Source: Paenibacillus pasadenensis (lineage in GTDB: Bacteria; Bacillota; Bacilli; Paenibacillales; Paenibacillaceae). From it: a stretch of DNA of 64,000 nt. The stretch spans positions 558,001-622,000 of the forward strand of contig NZ_JAMBOT010000001.1 of NCBI RefSeq assembly GCF_023715725.1, given 5' to 3'. The notes under the pieces were generated by a model. That model was given only the letters and a program-made list of their open reading frames with translations. It ran no database searches and was not told the DNA's origin. Positions within the stretch are counted from its first letter, which is position 1. Each line of letters begins with the position of its first letter. This document shows, piece after piece, positions 1-8,308 of this stretch. The translations under genes were made by a program, and so were the position numbers.

Positions 1-2030
1 GATCGGCCGGATACGACAATGTTGCCTTTTGTCTGCAGCACGCGGGCAGCAGCCTCTACGCCGTCCAGAGAGCGGAACAGCTGGAACGGAGGCTCGGAAT
101 AGCGAATTTTGGTCGGGACGGGATTGTTGCCGCCGCCACCGCCTCCATTTCCGCCATTACCTCCGCCGCCGTTGCCGCCACCATTGTTGCCGCCATTTCC
201 GCCATTTCCGCCATTTCCGCCATTGCCCCCATTGCCGTTGCCGTTATTGCCTTGGTTAGGAGGTAACTCGGCTGTGCCGGGCCAGACTGTCTGCAATACT
301 ACGTCTGTGCCGTACTGATAGAGCGTGCGCTCCGTGGAGTTCAAGTCAATCGTACGCGCAGCGGAAGCGTTGTACACCCCAAGACCGAGCGTAAGAATCA
401 GCAAAATCATCAACGGATAATAACCTTGGGAAGAGCGGGACAGCTGGGTCAGCGTTAAATACAGCGGAACCGGCAGCAGCTTGCGGCCCAGCCAGTTAAA
501 CAGCCGGAGCAGCCATGGGAACAGCCTTAGGAAAAACAGTCCCAACGAAAAGATGGCGAGCGCCGGCACAAAAAATAGAAACGGCTGCACGTTCAGCTGA
601 TCCGTTGTCATGCCCGTTTTGATCGTCAGCATCTGACGTTCGTTGAACATGTACCAGCCATAACCGCTTACCCCGAGCAGCACGATGTCCAAAAACCAGC
701 GCTGCCAGAATGGAGCTCGGTCGGAGCGCGCCAGCTTCTGTTTGTAGCCTACAATAGAAGCTCTTGCATAGATGACCGCCGGGATAACGGTTGCCAGCAC
801 GGCGAGCAGCACGGCTGCGCTTCCGGCAATAATAGCGTCCGTCGTAAATCCGATCGGAATAGATTTGCGGTCGACAAACTCCAGAAACCCGTTTGCCGAC
901 CCGATGCTTCTGGCCATGAACCAGCCAAGCAGCGGCCCAAGCACAAATGCAGCGCCGCCAAGCAGCAGGCTTTCCACTAAATACAGCCCGATAATCTGCC
1001 TCGTTCCGGCTCCGCGGCTGCGAAGAACGGCGATGTCGCTGCGCTGTTTATCGAGCGCTTGACGGGCGTTCATCGCGATAAAATAGAACACCATCGCAAT
1101 CATCGGTGCTGCCAGCGTGAACAGCATCGTTTGCAGCTGCAGGCTTGTCGTGCGGAACTCTTGCAGCATTTCAGCAAAGCTGATTTCTACCCGCGTATCA
1201 GGGAGCTTCTGAAACAGCTCGATATTGAGCCGCTCCAGCTCCCGGGTCAGCGGGGCCAGCTCGCTAGTGCGGATTTCCCGTAAATCAAACACGTAGTACC
1301 AGCTGGCGCTGTGCAGCGGAATTTTTTTGTCAGTTAGAATGCTCTCGGACAACGCGGACTCGCTCGTAAAGAAAGAGCTCATCATCCCTTCCAGCCCTTG
1401 GTACCAATACGGATCGGTATCCTTCAGCGGCTTGAAGGTGCCGACGATTTTGACGCGCAGCAGCTGTTCGGAGCCGTTGCCGTAGGCCGGATAGAGGAAT
1501 ACGTCACCGATATGCATATCGGCCCGGTACAGCGCCTCCTCCAGCACAACCGCCTCGATGATGTCGCCGTCACCTTTGCCGGGCACGAACCAGCGGCCTT
1601 GCGTCAGCTCGCCCTTATCCTCCAGCCCGGACAGAGACTGAAGCGCGAACTTGCGGCTGACGCTGGCGCTGACCTTGGACGGGTCCTCCGGCATAATATC
1701 CGCGCTGCGGATGGAATAACTTTTTGTCCGCGTATCAGCGGGAAACCCGATTATTGAAGGCACTTCTTTTCCTATAAAATCATTCACATTGCCAAGCGCC
1801 GCCAAATCGGTCGGCCCGGGACTGGCATTGTAGCGCATGAGCAAAGAGCCGGCTGGCAACCCTTCGCTTTTTTCTTGCAGCGATTGAGTAACCACCCGCT
1901 TCAGCGAGCCGTCCGCATACATCGGAATGCTCACCGCAAATGCCACCGCCAAAATCAGACCCGCCAGGGAGCTAAGCGTCAGCCAGCGCGTGTTCCACAT
2001 TTTGCGGAACAGGAATCGGAGGAGCAACAC
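1..2030 (-). CDS. ABC transporter permease, MacB/FtsX type (partial)
   Basis: The gene runs off the left edge; about 676 residues are visible. It has one N-terminal membrane segment (about residues 20-40), a large extracytoplasmic region to about 300, then hydrophobic segments near 300-320, 347-375, 400-423, 485-507 and 538-552. This is the layout of MacB/FtsX-type permeases. A low-complexity Gly/Asn stretch (about residues 590-635, bases 124-258) sits in the next external segment. The GTG start lies 1 base after the stop of the adaptor gene; an ATG 10 codons later (base 2000) is an alternative. With the upstream ATPase and adaptor it forms a three-part exporter. The substrate cannot be told from sequence. 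Confidence 0.85.
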   Translation of the reverse strand, partial: MLLLRFLFRKMWNTRWLTLSSLAGLILAVAFAVSIPMYADGSLKRVVTQSLQEKSEGLPAGSLLMRYNASPGPTDLAALGNVNDFIGKEVPSIIGFPADTRTKSYSIRSADIMPEDPSKVSASVSRKFALQSLSGLEDKGELTQGRWFVPGKGDGDIIEAVVLEEALYRADMHIGDVFLYPAYGNGSEQLLRVKIVGTFKPLKDTDPYWYQGLEGMMSSFFTSESALSESILTDKKIPLHSASWYYVFDLREIRTSELAPLTRELERLNIELFQKLPDTRVEISFAEMLQEFRTTSLQLQTMLFTLAAPMIAMVFYFIAMNARQALDKQRSDIAVLRSRGAGTRQIIGLYLVESLLLGGAAFVLGPLLGWFMARSIGSANGFLEFVDRKSIPIGFTTDAIIAGSAAVLLAVLATVIPAVIYARASIVGYKQKLARSDRAPFWQRWFLDIVLLGVSGYGWYMFNERQMLTIKTGMTTDQLNVQPFLFFVPALAIFSLGLFFLRLFPWLLRLFNWLGRKLLPVPLYLTLTQLSRSSQGYYPLMILLILTLGLGVYNASAARTIDLNSTERTLYQYGTDVVLQTVWPGTAELPPNQGNNGNGNGGNGGNGGNGGNGGNNGGGNGGGGNGGNGGGGGGNNPVPTKIRYSEPPFQLFRSLDGVEAAARVLQTKGNIVVSGR

Positions 2031-2031
2031 G

Positions 2032-3105
2032 TTACCTGCCCACCACTTTCATTCCGGGCTCAAGACCCTTTAAAATTTCCACGACGGTGGCTGTCTGCTC
2101 CCCGACTTCCACATCCACCTCCCGCTTGGTCTCGCCCTCGACAACCTGCACATAGGTGCGGGAGCCGATGCTGCGAAGCGCGGACGGCGGAATAACGATC
2201 GCGTTAGGCTTGCTTTTAACGATAATGCTCACCGAAAGCATCGTCCCGCGCGCAACGTTGGCAGGCATTTTGTCCAGCTTAACGAGCAGGAAGTCATCGG
2301 GAGTCTCCGGTTTGTTGGCCCCGTTTCCGCCGCCGATGCCTCCATTGTCCTCTTCTTCATCGGGCTTAGGCACCGGGAGAGCCTGGACTTTGCCGTTTGC
2401 AGTGCCAGCGCCGTTAATCTCTACGGTCGCTTTCATGCCAACCGTCACCTGCTCCAGCTCATCCGCCTCCAGCTTGATCGCTGGCGTCAACTGAGAGGTA
2501 TCGGCAATGACGCAAATCGGATCATACGCCTTGACGGCATCACCTTTCTGGACCGGCAGCTGTACGACCGTGCCGGAGAATGGCGCGGTAAGCGTCGCTT
2601 GGCTGATTTCCTTTTCCAGATCGGCAATCGCCTGGCGTTTCTCTTCAAACGCAATGACGGCAGCCTCAAAATCAACTGGCGGCATCTCATCCTTTTTGCG
2701 CAGCGTTTCTTTCATCGCCACCTCCTCCTTGCGGAATTGGAGCTTCTGGTCGCGCACCTGCTTCTGCAAATCCTCGACATCCAGAGAAGCGATCGGATCC
2801 CCCGCTTTCACCTTCTGCCCTCGTTCTATGTACAGCTCCTTGAGTCTTTTGCCGTCGATTGTATAATACAGCGTCTCCTCGCGCATCGAGATGAGCTTGC
2901 CCGTCGCTTCCACGCGAGTTTCAAGCGTCTGGGTCGTTACCTCGTACTCCGGCTTTTTGGAGATTTGCGGCGGAGCGATAGTCGGCAGCTGCTCCTCCAC
3001 CTGCTCGGCCGGCAGCAGCGAACAGCCGGACACCGCCAGCGCGCAGCCCAGCAGCAGCGCTGCGGCTCTTTTAGATGAACGTGCCGTCCACCATTTCGTA
3101 AACAT
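2032..3105 (-). CDS. HlyD/MacA-type efflux adaptor, lipoprotein
   Basis: A 357-residue periplasmic-adaptor-like subunit that in Gram-positives links a membrane permease to extracytoplasmic substrate. It has an N-terminal hydrophobic signal with lipobox AVSGC (Cys28), so it is probably lipid anchored. A split lipoyl/biotinyl-like half-motif (GQKVKAGDPIASLD, then TAPFSGTVV) flanks a charged coiled coil of about 65 residues. A beta-barrel and a membrane-proximal domain follow. A Gly/Asn/Glu-rich insert lies at about residues 235-255. ATG 3105 is chosen because GGAGG lies 9 bases upstream; a TTG at 3114 would touch the Shine-Dalgarno. The gene overlaps the ATPase gene by 35 bases, which points to coupled translation. 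Confidence 0.85.
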   Translation of the reverse strand: MFTKWWTARSSKRAAALLLGCALAVSGCSLLPAEQVEEQLPTIAPPQISKKPEYEVTTQTLETRVEATGKLISMREETLYYTIDGKRLKELYIERGQKVKAGDPIASLDVEDLQKQVRDQKLQFRKEEVAMKETLRKKDEMPPVDFEAAVIAFEEKRQAIADLEKEISQATLTAPFSGTVVQLPVQKGDAVKAYDPICVIADTSQLTPAIKLEADELEQVTVGMKATVEINGAGTANGKVQALPVPKPDEEEDNGGIGGGNGANKPETPDDFLLVKLDKMPANVARGTMLSVSIIVKSKPNAIVIPPSALRSIGSRTYVQVVEGETKREVDVEVGEQTATVVEILKGLEPGMKVVGR

Positions 3106-3904
3106 GATCAGCAACCTCCAAAATCGTGGGATCGTGAGTCGTCATGCAAATTGTGACTCCCTCGGATTGAATCATCGTGCGAAAAACATTCATAATCTGA
3201 GCGGACATTTGACTGTCCAGCTCCGCCGTCGGCTCATCCGCCAGCAGTAGCCTTGGCCGGTGGGCAATCGCTTTTGCGATGGCGACACGCTGCTGCTCGC
3301 CGCCGGACATCTCGAACGGGCGGTGTTTCATCCGGCGTTCAAGACCGACCAGCTCCAAACATTGCTCCACGCGCGTCTTCCACTCATTGCGCGGCGTTCC
3401 AGCCATACGCAAGGACAATTCAACGTTCTCGTAAGCAGAGAGCAGCGGCATTAGAGCGAACGCCTGAAAAATAAAGCCCATGCGCTCCCGCCTAATTACG
3501 GTGCGCCGTTCGTCGCCAAGCTGATGGATTGGCATGCCGTCAAACCAGATCTCACCCTCACTCGGCGTATCCAATCCGCCGATCAGGTTAAGCAGCGTCG
3601 TTTTGCCGGAGCCTGAGCGGCCCTTCAGCATAACGAGCTGATGTGGAGACACAGTCATTGTGATGCCCTTAAGCACATGAACCGGGGCACCCGAAGCGGG
3701 AAAGCTGCGATGCACCTTGTTTACGCTCAGCAGCGGCTCTGCGGCAAACGAGCCTTGCGGCTGTATGCTATGCGCCGATTCAAAAGAATCAGCAGCCGTT
3801 TCGCTGCGAATCGCATCTGAAGCTGCATGACTGCCAGTCTCCTTCGATTGCGGTTCAGGTAGAGGCTCAGCCGATAACAACGTTTGTTTCTTTTTCCAGA
3901 TCAT
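3071..3904 (-). CDS. ABC transporter ATP-binding protein (MacB/LolD-like)
   Basis: A 277-residue nucleotide-binding subunit. Visible are Walker A GRSGSGKT (95-102), Q-loop Gln147, signature MSGGEQQR (199-206), Walker B LLLADEP (219-225) and H-loop His257. The MSGGEQQRVAIA form is typical of the MacB/LolD/FtsE branch, which pairs with FtsX-like permeases, as found just downstream. The first 55 or so residues are a charged, low-complexity extension rich in Ser, Glu and Ala that this family usually lacks. It is the first gene of the three-gene exporter and overlaps the adaptor gene. Confidence 0.9.
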   Translation of the reverse strand: MIWKKKQTLLSAEPLPEPQSKETGSHAASDAIRSETAADSFESAHSIQPQGSFAAEPLLSVNKVHRSFPASGAPVHVLKGITMTVSPHQLVMLKGRSGSGKTTLLNLIGGLDTPSEGEIWFDGMPIHQLGDERRTVIRRERMGFIFQAFALMPLLSAYENVELSLRMAGTPRNEWKTRVEQCLELVGLERRMKHRPFEMSGGEQQRVAIAKAIAHRPRLLLADEPTAELDSQMSAQIMNVFRTMIQSEGVTICMTTHDPTILEVADHVYEMVDGTFI

Positions 3905-4254
3905 GCTGCAGCTCGACCCTCACTTTTCTCATCTTTCTCATTTTCCATTATGACGGATGAATGATCGCAAAAGTTACACTGAAATACAGCAATATGTAAA
4001 TAATTCCGCAAATAAGTTCAAAGGTCCTAATTTTCATAGGGATGAGCTTTCATTCATGCATCTTTAGGCCTTGATTGAATTGCATCTATGATTTGTTCAT
4101 TCGTTCAGATAGACTTATGCGCTCATAATCTGCAGAAGCAGAATGTGAGAATACGTTCATTTTCAACTGGAAATAATCGGATTGAAAAAGAGCACTCTCA
4201 GCGCTTTTGCGCTGCAGGTGCTCTTCTATCAATCCGGCGGGTTTACGTTTGCTA
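3905..4254. other. Intergenic stretch, no gene seen
   Basis: About 350 bases lie between the exporter operon start and the end of the Gfo/Idh/MocA gene. The left part is AT-rich and presumably holds the exporter promoter, though I see no convincing -35/-10 pair. The right part holds the terminator at 4184-4224. Open frames here are short and lack a ribosome binding site. Confidence 0.6.
4184..4224 (-). terminator. Intrinsic terminator of the Gfo/Idh/MocA gene
   Basis: On the minus strand a stem of about 14 pairs, with a mismatch, closes on an AAAA loop (arms AGCACCTGCAGCGC and GCGCTGAGAGTGCT) and is followed by TTTTT. It lies 30 bases after the stop codon. Confidence 0.8.
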
Positions 4255-5244
4255 TTAACCGCGGTCAGCCGGAAACTCCAGTCCAATTTGGCGGCGAGCC
4301 TCATCCAAAATTTCCATGACGGACAATGAAAGCTCAAACGTGTTGATGTCGGACTCCGTTTTGCCTTCCGAAACAAGCCGGACGAACTCCTGAATTTCAT
4401 AGATCATCGTGTTTTCTTCCTGCGGCTGGGTCAGCTCCTCTTCGGGGCGCCCGTCGCGGTACTGCACACGAACAGCGTTAGGCTGGCTGATCCGCTCAAT
4501 CAGCATTATGCCGCTCTCCCCTTGAATTTCGGAGGGCAGATAGGAGTCGGACAATTTGGAATGGGTGACCACGGCGTCCATTCCTTTGTAGCTAAGCAGC
4601 AGTCCGCCCCGCCCGTCTACGCCGGATTCCATCATAACCGCGCTGGCCTGAACTTTCTCCGGCTTGCCAAATAGCGCTACAAGCGGGTAAATGCAATAAA
4701 TGCCGATGTCGACCAGAGAGCCGTTGGACAGCTCCGGCTTAAAGGCGTTTAGAATCTCTCCTTCTTTATAACGGTCGTAGCGCGAGGAATACTGGCAGTA
4801 GGACGCAAAATACTGGCGGATGTCGCCAAGTTTATGAAGATTGTCGCGTACTGCGGCAAAGTTCGGCAGAAAGGTTGATTTCATTGCTTCCATCAACAGG
4901 ACGCCGTGCTCGCGCGAAGCGGCGATCATTTCCTTAAGCTCGCGGGTATTGGAAGCAATAGGCTTTTCACACAGCACATGTTTGCCATGCTGCATAAATA
5001 GAATTGCTTGCGGCGCATGGAAGGAATTCGGGCTGGCGACATACACGGCGTCGATTGCATCGCTGGCCGCCATCTCTTCAAGATTGGTAAAGCGCACCGG
5101 AATTCCGAAGCGGTCCGCAAATTCAGCGCCGCGCTCGGCGGAGCGCGAGTAATGAGCTGCAAGCTGCAGGCCGGCCACTTTGCGCGCCGCGTCGACGAAC
5201 GTTTCTGTAATGAAGTTGGAGCCGATGATGCCGATTCTAAGCAA
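4255..5244 (-). CDS. Gfo/Idh/MocA family oxidoreductase
   Basis: A 329-residue NAD(P)-dependent sugar or cyclitol dehydrogenase-like protein. An N-terminal Rossmann fold has GIIGSN at 5-10; the family EKP motif is at 93-95, and D179/Y183 in the DIGIYC segment fits the catalytic region. The C-terminal half is the alpha/beta GFO domain. The start is TTG, supported by GGAGGAG 7 bases upstream. It stands alone with its own terminator. The substrate is unknown. Confidence 0.88.
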   Translation of the reverse strand: MLRIGIIGSNFITETFVDAARKVAGLQLAAHYSRSAERGAEFADRFGIPVRFTNLEEMAASDAIDAVYVASPNSFHAPQAILFMQHGKHVLCEKPIASNTRELKEMIAASREHGVLLMEAMKSTFLPNFAAVRDNLHKLGDIRQYFASYCQYSSRYDRYKEGEILNAFKPELSNGSLVDIGIYCIYPLVALFGKPEKVQASAVMMESGVDGRGGLLLSYKGMDAVVTHSKLSDSYLPSEIQGESGIMLIERISQPNAVRVQYRDGRPEEELTQPQEENTMIYEIQEFVRLVSEGKTESDINTFELSLSVMEILDEARRQIGLEFPADRG

Positions 5245-5350
5245 GGTATAACTCCTCCAGTCTTAATGTGTGTCCTATTAGTCTATCACAGGCTGTACCG
5301 GTTGAAGCAAACTCAGCGTGGAGCATAGCCCGCGCTCTCTCAGCTGCAAA

Positions 5351-5836
5351 TTAATTTTCATTTAAAAGACGGGCAATCTCTCCTTCGATTTGTTCCGGCT
5401 TGTCCGTAGGCGCGAAACGTTTTACGACCCGGCCTTCCCGGTCGACTAGAAACTTTGTGAAATTCCACTTGATCGCCTTTGTGCCCAAAGCACCTTTCGC
5501 CCGGTCCTTTAAATGCCGGTACAGAGGATGGGCTTCGCCGCCGTTAACATTGACCTTTCCGTACAGCGGGAACGTAACGCCGAAATTCAGCTTGCAGGCT
5601 TGCTGAATTTGACTATTGTCTCCTGGCTCTTGATTAAGAAATTGCCCGCATGGAAACCCGAGCACGGCAAGTCCTTTGTCCTTGTAATCCTGATGCAGCT
5701 TCTCCAGTCCGTCGAACTGAGGCGCGAGACCGCATTTGGTCGCTGTATTGACGATGAGCATCACTTTTCCCTTATAAGGCGTCAGCGTTTCTTGCTCCCC
5801 TTTTGCCGTTTCAATACCAATATCATAAATAGACAT
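5351..5836 (-). CDS. Glutathione peroxidase family protein (thiol peroxidase)
   Basis: A 161-residue peroxidase with a cysteine, not selenocysteine, active site: TKCG, Cys35 (codon TGC). A second cysteine, Cys81 in QACKLNFGV, fits the resolving Cys of thioredoxin-dependent members. The WNFTKFLVD motif supplies the conserved Trp and Asn. The usual FPCNQFGxQEPG is slightly altered to FPCGQFLNQEPG. It probably reduces hydrogen or lipid peroxides in the cytoplasm using thioredoxin (family knowledge). It follows an alpha/beta hydrolase gene by 24 bases, likely the same transcript. The ATG is preceded by a good purine-rich site. Confidence 0.92.
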   Translation of the reverse strand: MSIYDIGIETAKGEQETLTPYKGKVMLIVNTATKCGLAPQFDGLEKLHQDYKDKGLAVLGFPCGQFLNQEPGDNSQIQQACKLNFGVTFPLYGKVNVNGGEAHPLYRHLKDRAKGALGTKAIKWNFTKFLVDREGRVVKRFAPTDKPEQIEGEIARLLNEN

Positions 5837-5860
5837 GGCTTATCACCCTTCTCCATCAAT

Positions 5861-6673
5861 CTATATCTGCTTCCCGAGCCAGCCCCGATCCTCCAGCCAG
5901 CTGACCGAAAGCTCGGCCCAGCCGACGGCCCGGCGATCATCAGGCGCGAGTCCGATGCCGTGGGGACCTTTTTCGTACACATGCAAATCAAACGGAATTC
6001 CATGCTGCGCCAGCGCCGCTGCAAAACGCAGGCTGTTGCTGACCGGAACAGCGGCGTCTTCGGCCGTATGCCAAATAAACACGGGAGGCGTATCCGGGTT
6101 CACCGCCTCGTCAGCGCTGAGCAGCGCCTCCAGCTCCTCGTCCGGACTGTCGCCAAGCAGCAGCCGGCGGGAACCGGCATGTCCAATGCCGTCCCTCATG
6201 CTTATGACCGGATAACAGAGGATAAGCGCATCCGGCCTGCAGCCGTTTCGGCTTACCGGATTGTCCGCCAGCGGATCTCCGTCGTGGAAAAGCGTCCCGG
6301 CGCTTGCAGCCAGATGTCCCCCGGCAGAAAAACCGAGCAGCGCTATTCGTTCCGGATCTACGCCCCATTCTTCCGCATGATGCCGCACGAGACGAATCGC
6401 CTGCTGCGCGTCATGCAGAGCGCTCGGATACGCATATGGCGCCACCCGGTAATGCAGAACAAACGCATGAAATCCTTTGGAGCGGTACAGCTCTGCAACA
6501 GGTTCCGCCTCATGCGCGGCCCGCATCCCGTACCCGCCTCCCGGACAAACGATAACGGCGCCGCGTTTGCCGCCGCCCTCCGCCGCCGGAAAGCGCAGCA
6601 GATGCGGACGATCCTCTTCTGTCTCGCCCAAAGCTCCCGGCGCTCCCTCCGGCCATAGCTCAATTCGCTCCAT
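5861..6673 (-). CDS. Alpha/beta hydrolase, esterase/lipase-like
   Basis: A 270-residue alpha/beta hydrolase. An oxyanion-type PGGGYG segment (44-49) is followed by nucleophile elbow GFSAGGH (Ser116). Likely acid Asp206 (HTAEDAAVP) and His238 (GPHGIG) complete the triad. This resembles the acetyl-xylan esterase/BD-FAE group acting on small acyl esters. No signal peptide is seen, so it is cytoplasmic. ATG 6673 is chosen because AAAGGAG lies 8 bases upstream; a GTG 3 codons earlier overlaps that site. It is upstream of, and probably cotranscribed with, the glutathione peroxidase gene. Confidence 0.85.
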   Translation of the reverse strand: MERIELWPEGAPGALGETEEDRPHLLRFPAAEGGGKRGAVIVCPGGGYGMRAAHEAEPVAELYRSKGFHAFVLHYRVAPYAYPSALHDAQQAIRLVRHHAEEWGVDPERIALLGFSAGGHLAASAGTLFHDGDPLADNPVSRNGCRPDALILCYPVISMRDGIGHAGSRRLLLGDSPDEELEALLSADEAVNPDTPPVFIWHTAEDAAVPVSNSLRFAAALAQHGIPFDLHVYEKGPHGIGLAPDDRRAVGWAELSVSWLEDRGWLGKQI

Positions 6674-6909
6674 GAATTCCACTCCTTTACGCTATGAATT
6701 CACCTTGATCCTCTCATTATAAACCGGAGGCGGCACTTGTGCCTCCCTTCTGCTATTTCCTTGGAGAGTTCAGACCGCTGTATGGACACTAAATAAATAC
6801 AGTTCAAGCGGCTTCGTCATCGGGAGCTGCGAGTTAATCCATATGAATCTCATATAAATAATTAAAAGTGACGATAATATCTCTTTCAACTAAATTCCAT
6901 TAGGGGCGT

Positions 6910-7272
6910 ATGCTTTTGAAAAAACTTCTTAAATTATTATCCACTTTCATCCTGATGGTCTTCTACCTGTTTGTCATTTGGATTGTAATCTACATCGCCC
7001 TGGACAAACTAAGCTCTGCACTAACATCTAACGATATCCGTTTCGCTTCAGTTGACGCCGTCTACAATATGTTCCTGCTAAGTATAGTTGTAGGTTTCTT
7101 TATTTCTGAAGTTATCGTTGGATTAAACCTATGGGTTTGGTACAAACGAATCAGAGGTTACAAATGGATTTTTGTCCTTCAAATTGTCATGGTGCCAATT
7201 TGGTTTTATGTAATTAAAAAAAGCGAATCAGTGATTCCCTTTGTTAAGAATTGGAATACATCCATTTTTTAG
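6910..7272 (+). CDS. Small membrane protein, unknown function
   Basis: A 120-residue very hydrophobic protein with three predicted membrane segments (about 10-32, 52-74, 84-102) and a short charged C-terminus. The ATG has AGGGG just upstream. The gene is AT-richer than its neighbours and lies alone on the plus strand. I recognise no family. A terminator just downstream serves the opposite strand. Confidence 0.6.
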   Translation: MLLKKLLKLLSTFILMVFYLFVIWIVIYIALDKLSSALTSNDIRFASVDAVYNMFLLSIVVGFFISEVIVGLNLWVWYKRIRGYKWIFVLQIVMVPIWFYVIKKSESVIPFVKNWNTSIF

Positions 7273-7297
7273 TGAGACTTACTTCTTCTACATTAAA

Positions 7298-7333
7298 CAA
7301 AAAAAGCGCAAGCCCCTATTAAGGAGCTTGCGC
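7298..7333 (-). terminator. Intrinsic terminator of the PhyH gene
   Basis: An 8-bp perfect stem (GCGCAAGC/GCTTGCGC) with a 12-base loop is followed on the minus strand by seven T, 16 bases past the dioxygenase stop codon. Confidence 0.85.
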
Positions 7334-7348
7334 ATCATCCTTCCGCTT

Positions 7349-8176
7349 TTATCCTACGTTGTACACAACAGGGAAATGCTCCCCGGCCATAATCTCGCCT
7401 TCTTTAACTTCAACATACGGGATCATCGGATGGGCGCTCGTAGGCGCGTACACGGTGTGGCCCGGCATATAGTGAACCGCGAAACCTCTGCGTTTCATCT
7501 CTGAACGGTTATGCGGGCTGCCGTGCCAAGTCAGGCTGTGATGATAACCGACCTGACCTTTTTTAATCTCGAACGGCACAGCCTTCACCTCGGCGCCTTC
7601 TGGCAGAAACCCGGGCTGGCGGTGATACGGCATGAATTTATCGTCGCTGGCCATATATTTCTGCTGGTCGCCCCACTTGTGGCTGCCCGGAACCATCCAC
7701 ATACAGCCGTTCTCGATAACCGCATCGTCAAGGGCAATCCACGCACTGACGAGATCGGCCGGCTGGATAACAGGCCAAAGCGGATGATCCTGATGCCAAG
7801 GCGTCGGTCCGCCCGTAATAGGCGGCTTATATTGAATCTGGTCATGCCAAATGCGAAGCGTATCCGTTTTGCACAGCTGCGCAACCTCCTGGCAAATGAC
7901 CGGATGCGCGCACTGCTGCATATAGGCATCACTTGCCATCCACGTATTCACGATTTGAATAACCTTTTCGGTGACGCTCATCTTCATTCCTTTGTAAAGG
8001 GCATCTGCTTCCTCTGGACGCATATTATGCTGAAGAACCGGCTTTTTGACCGTTTTGCCTTCCAAAATAAGATCCAGCTCTTCACGCAGATGATCCACCT
8101 CGGAAGCGCTCAAAATGACGTCGCCCTTTAAAAATCCATTTTGCTCAAATTCGGCCAGCTGTGCAGCGTTTAACAT
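7349..8176 (-). CDS. Phytanoyl-CoA dioxygenase (PhyH) family protein
   Basis: A 275-residue Fe(II)/2-oxoglutarate-dependent oxygenase. The iron-binding facial triad is visible as His128 and Asp130 in WHQDHP and His218 in TWHGSPHNRS; Arg224 is a candidate 2-oxoglutarate ligand. Bacterial PhyH proteins hydroxylate varied small molecules, and the substrate cannot be inferred here. It is transcribed divergently from an AraC-type regulator across 132 bases that hold an inverted repeat, suggesting regulation by that neighbour. Confidence 0.88.
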   Translation of the reverse strand: MLNAAQLAEFEQNGFLKGDVILSASEVDHLREELDLILEGKTVKKPVLQHNMRPEEADALYKGMKMSVTEKVIQIVNTWMASDAYMQQCAHPVICQEVAQLCKTDTLRIWHDQIQYKPPITGGPTPWHQDHPLWPVIQPADLVSAWIALDDAVIENGCMWMVPGSHKWGDQQKYMASDDKFMPYHRQPGFLPEGAEVKAVPFEIKKGQVGYHHSLTWHGSPHNRSEMKRRGFAVHYMPGHTVYAPTSAHPMIPYVEVKEGEIMAGEHFPVVYNVG

Positions 8177-8202
8177 ACTCTTGCACCTCTCCTCGGGTTT
8201 GA

Positions 8203-8229
8203 TTATGATTTACTGATACCATCATAATG
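8203..8229. promoter_or_regulatory. Inverted repeat in the PhyH/AraC divergent region
   Basis: ATTATGA and TCATAAT form a perfect 7-bp inverted repeat with a 13-base spacer between the two divergent genes. It is a candidate operator for the AraC-type regulator, or part of a -10 region. Inference only. Confidence 0.35.
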
Positions 8230-8308
8230 GAAGCGCATACCGATGTATTTCCTGAAACTTAAGCTGTTATTTGCGCTTTTTTAATATCGCGGGAGAGGGG
8301 CGAAGCTT

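Noticed and set aside
109..318. Proline-rich open frame on the plus strand
   Set aside because: It is the complement of the Gly/Asn tract of the permease; no ribosome binding site and the permease frame is clearly coding.
5351..5836. Possible selenoprotein glutathione peroxidase
   Set aside because: The active-site codon is TGC (Cys35), not TGA, and no SECIS-like element is needed.
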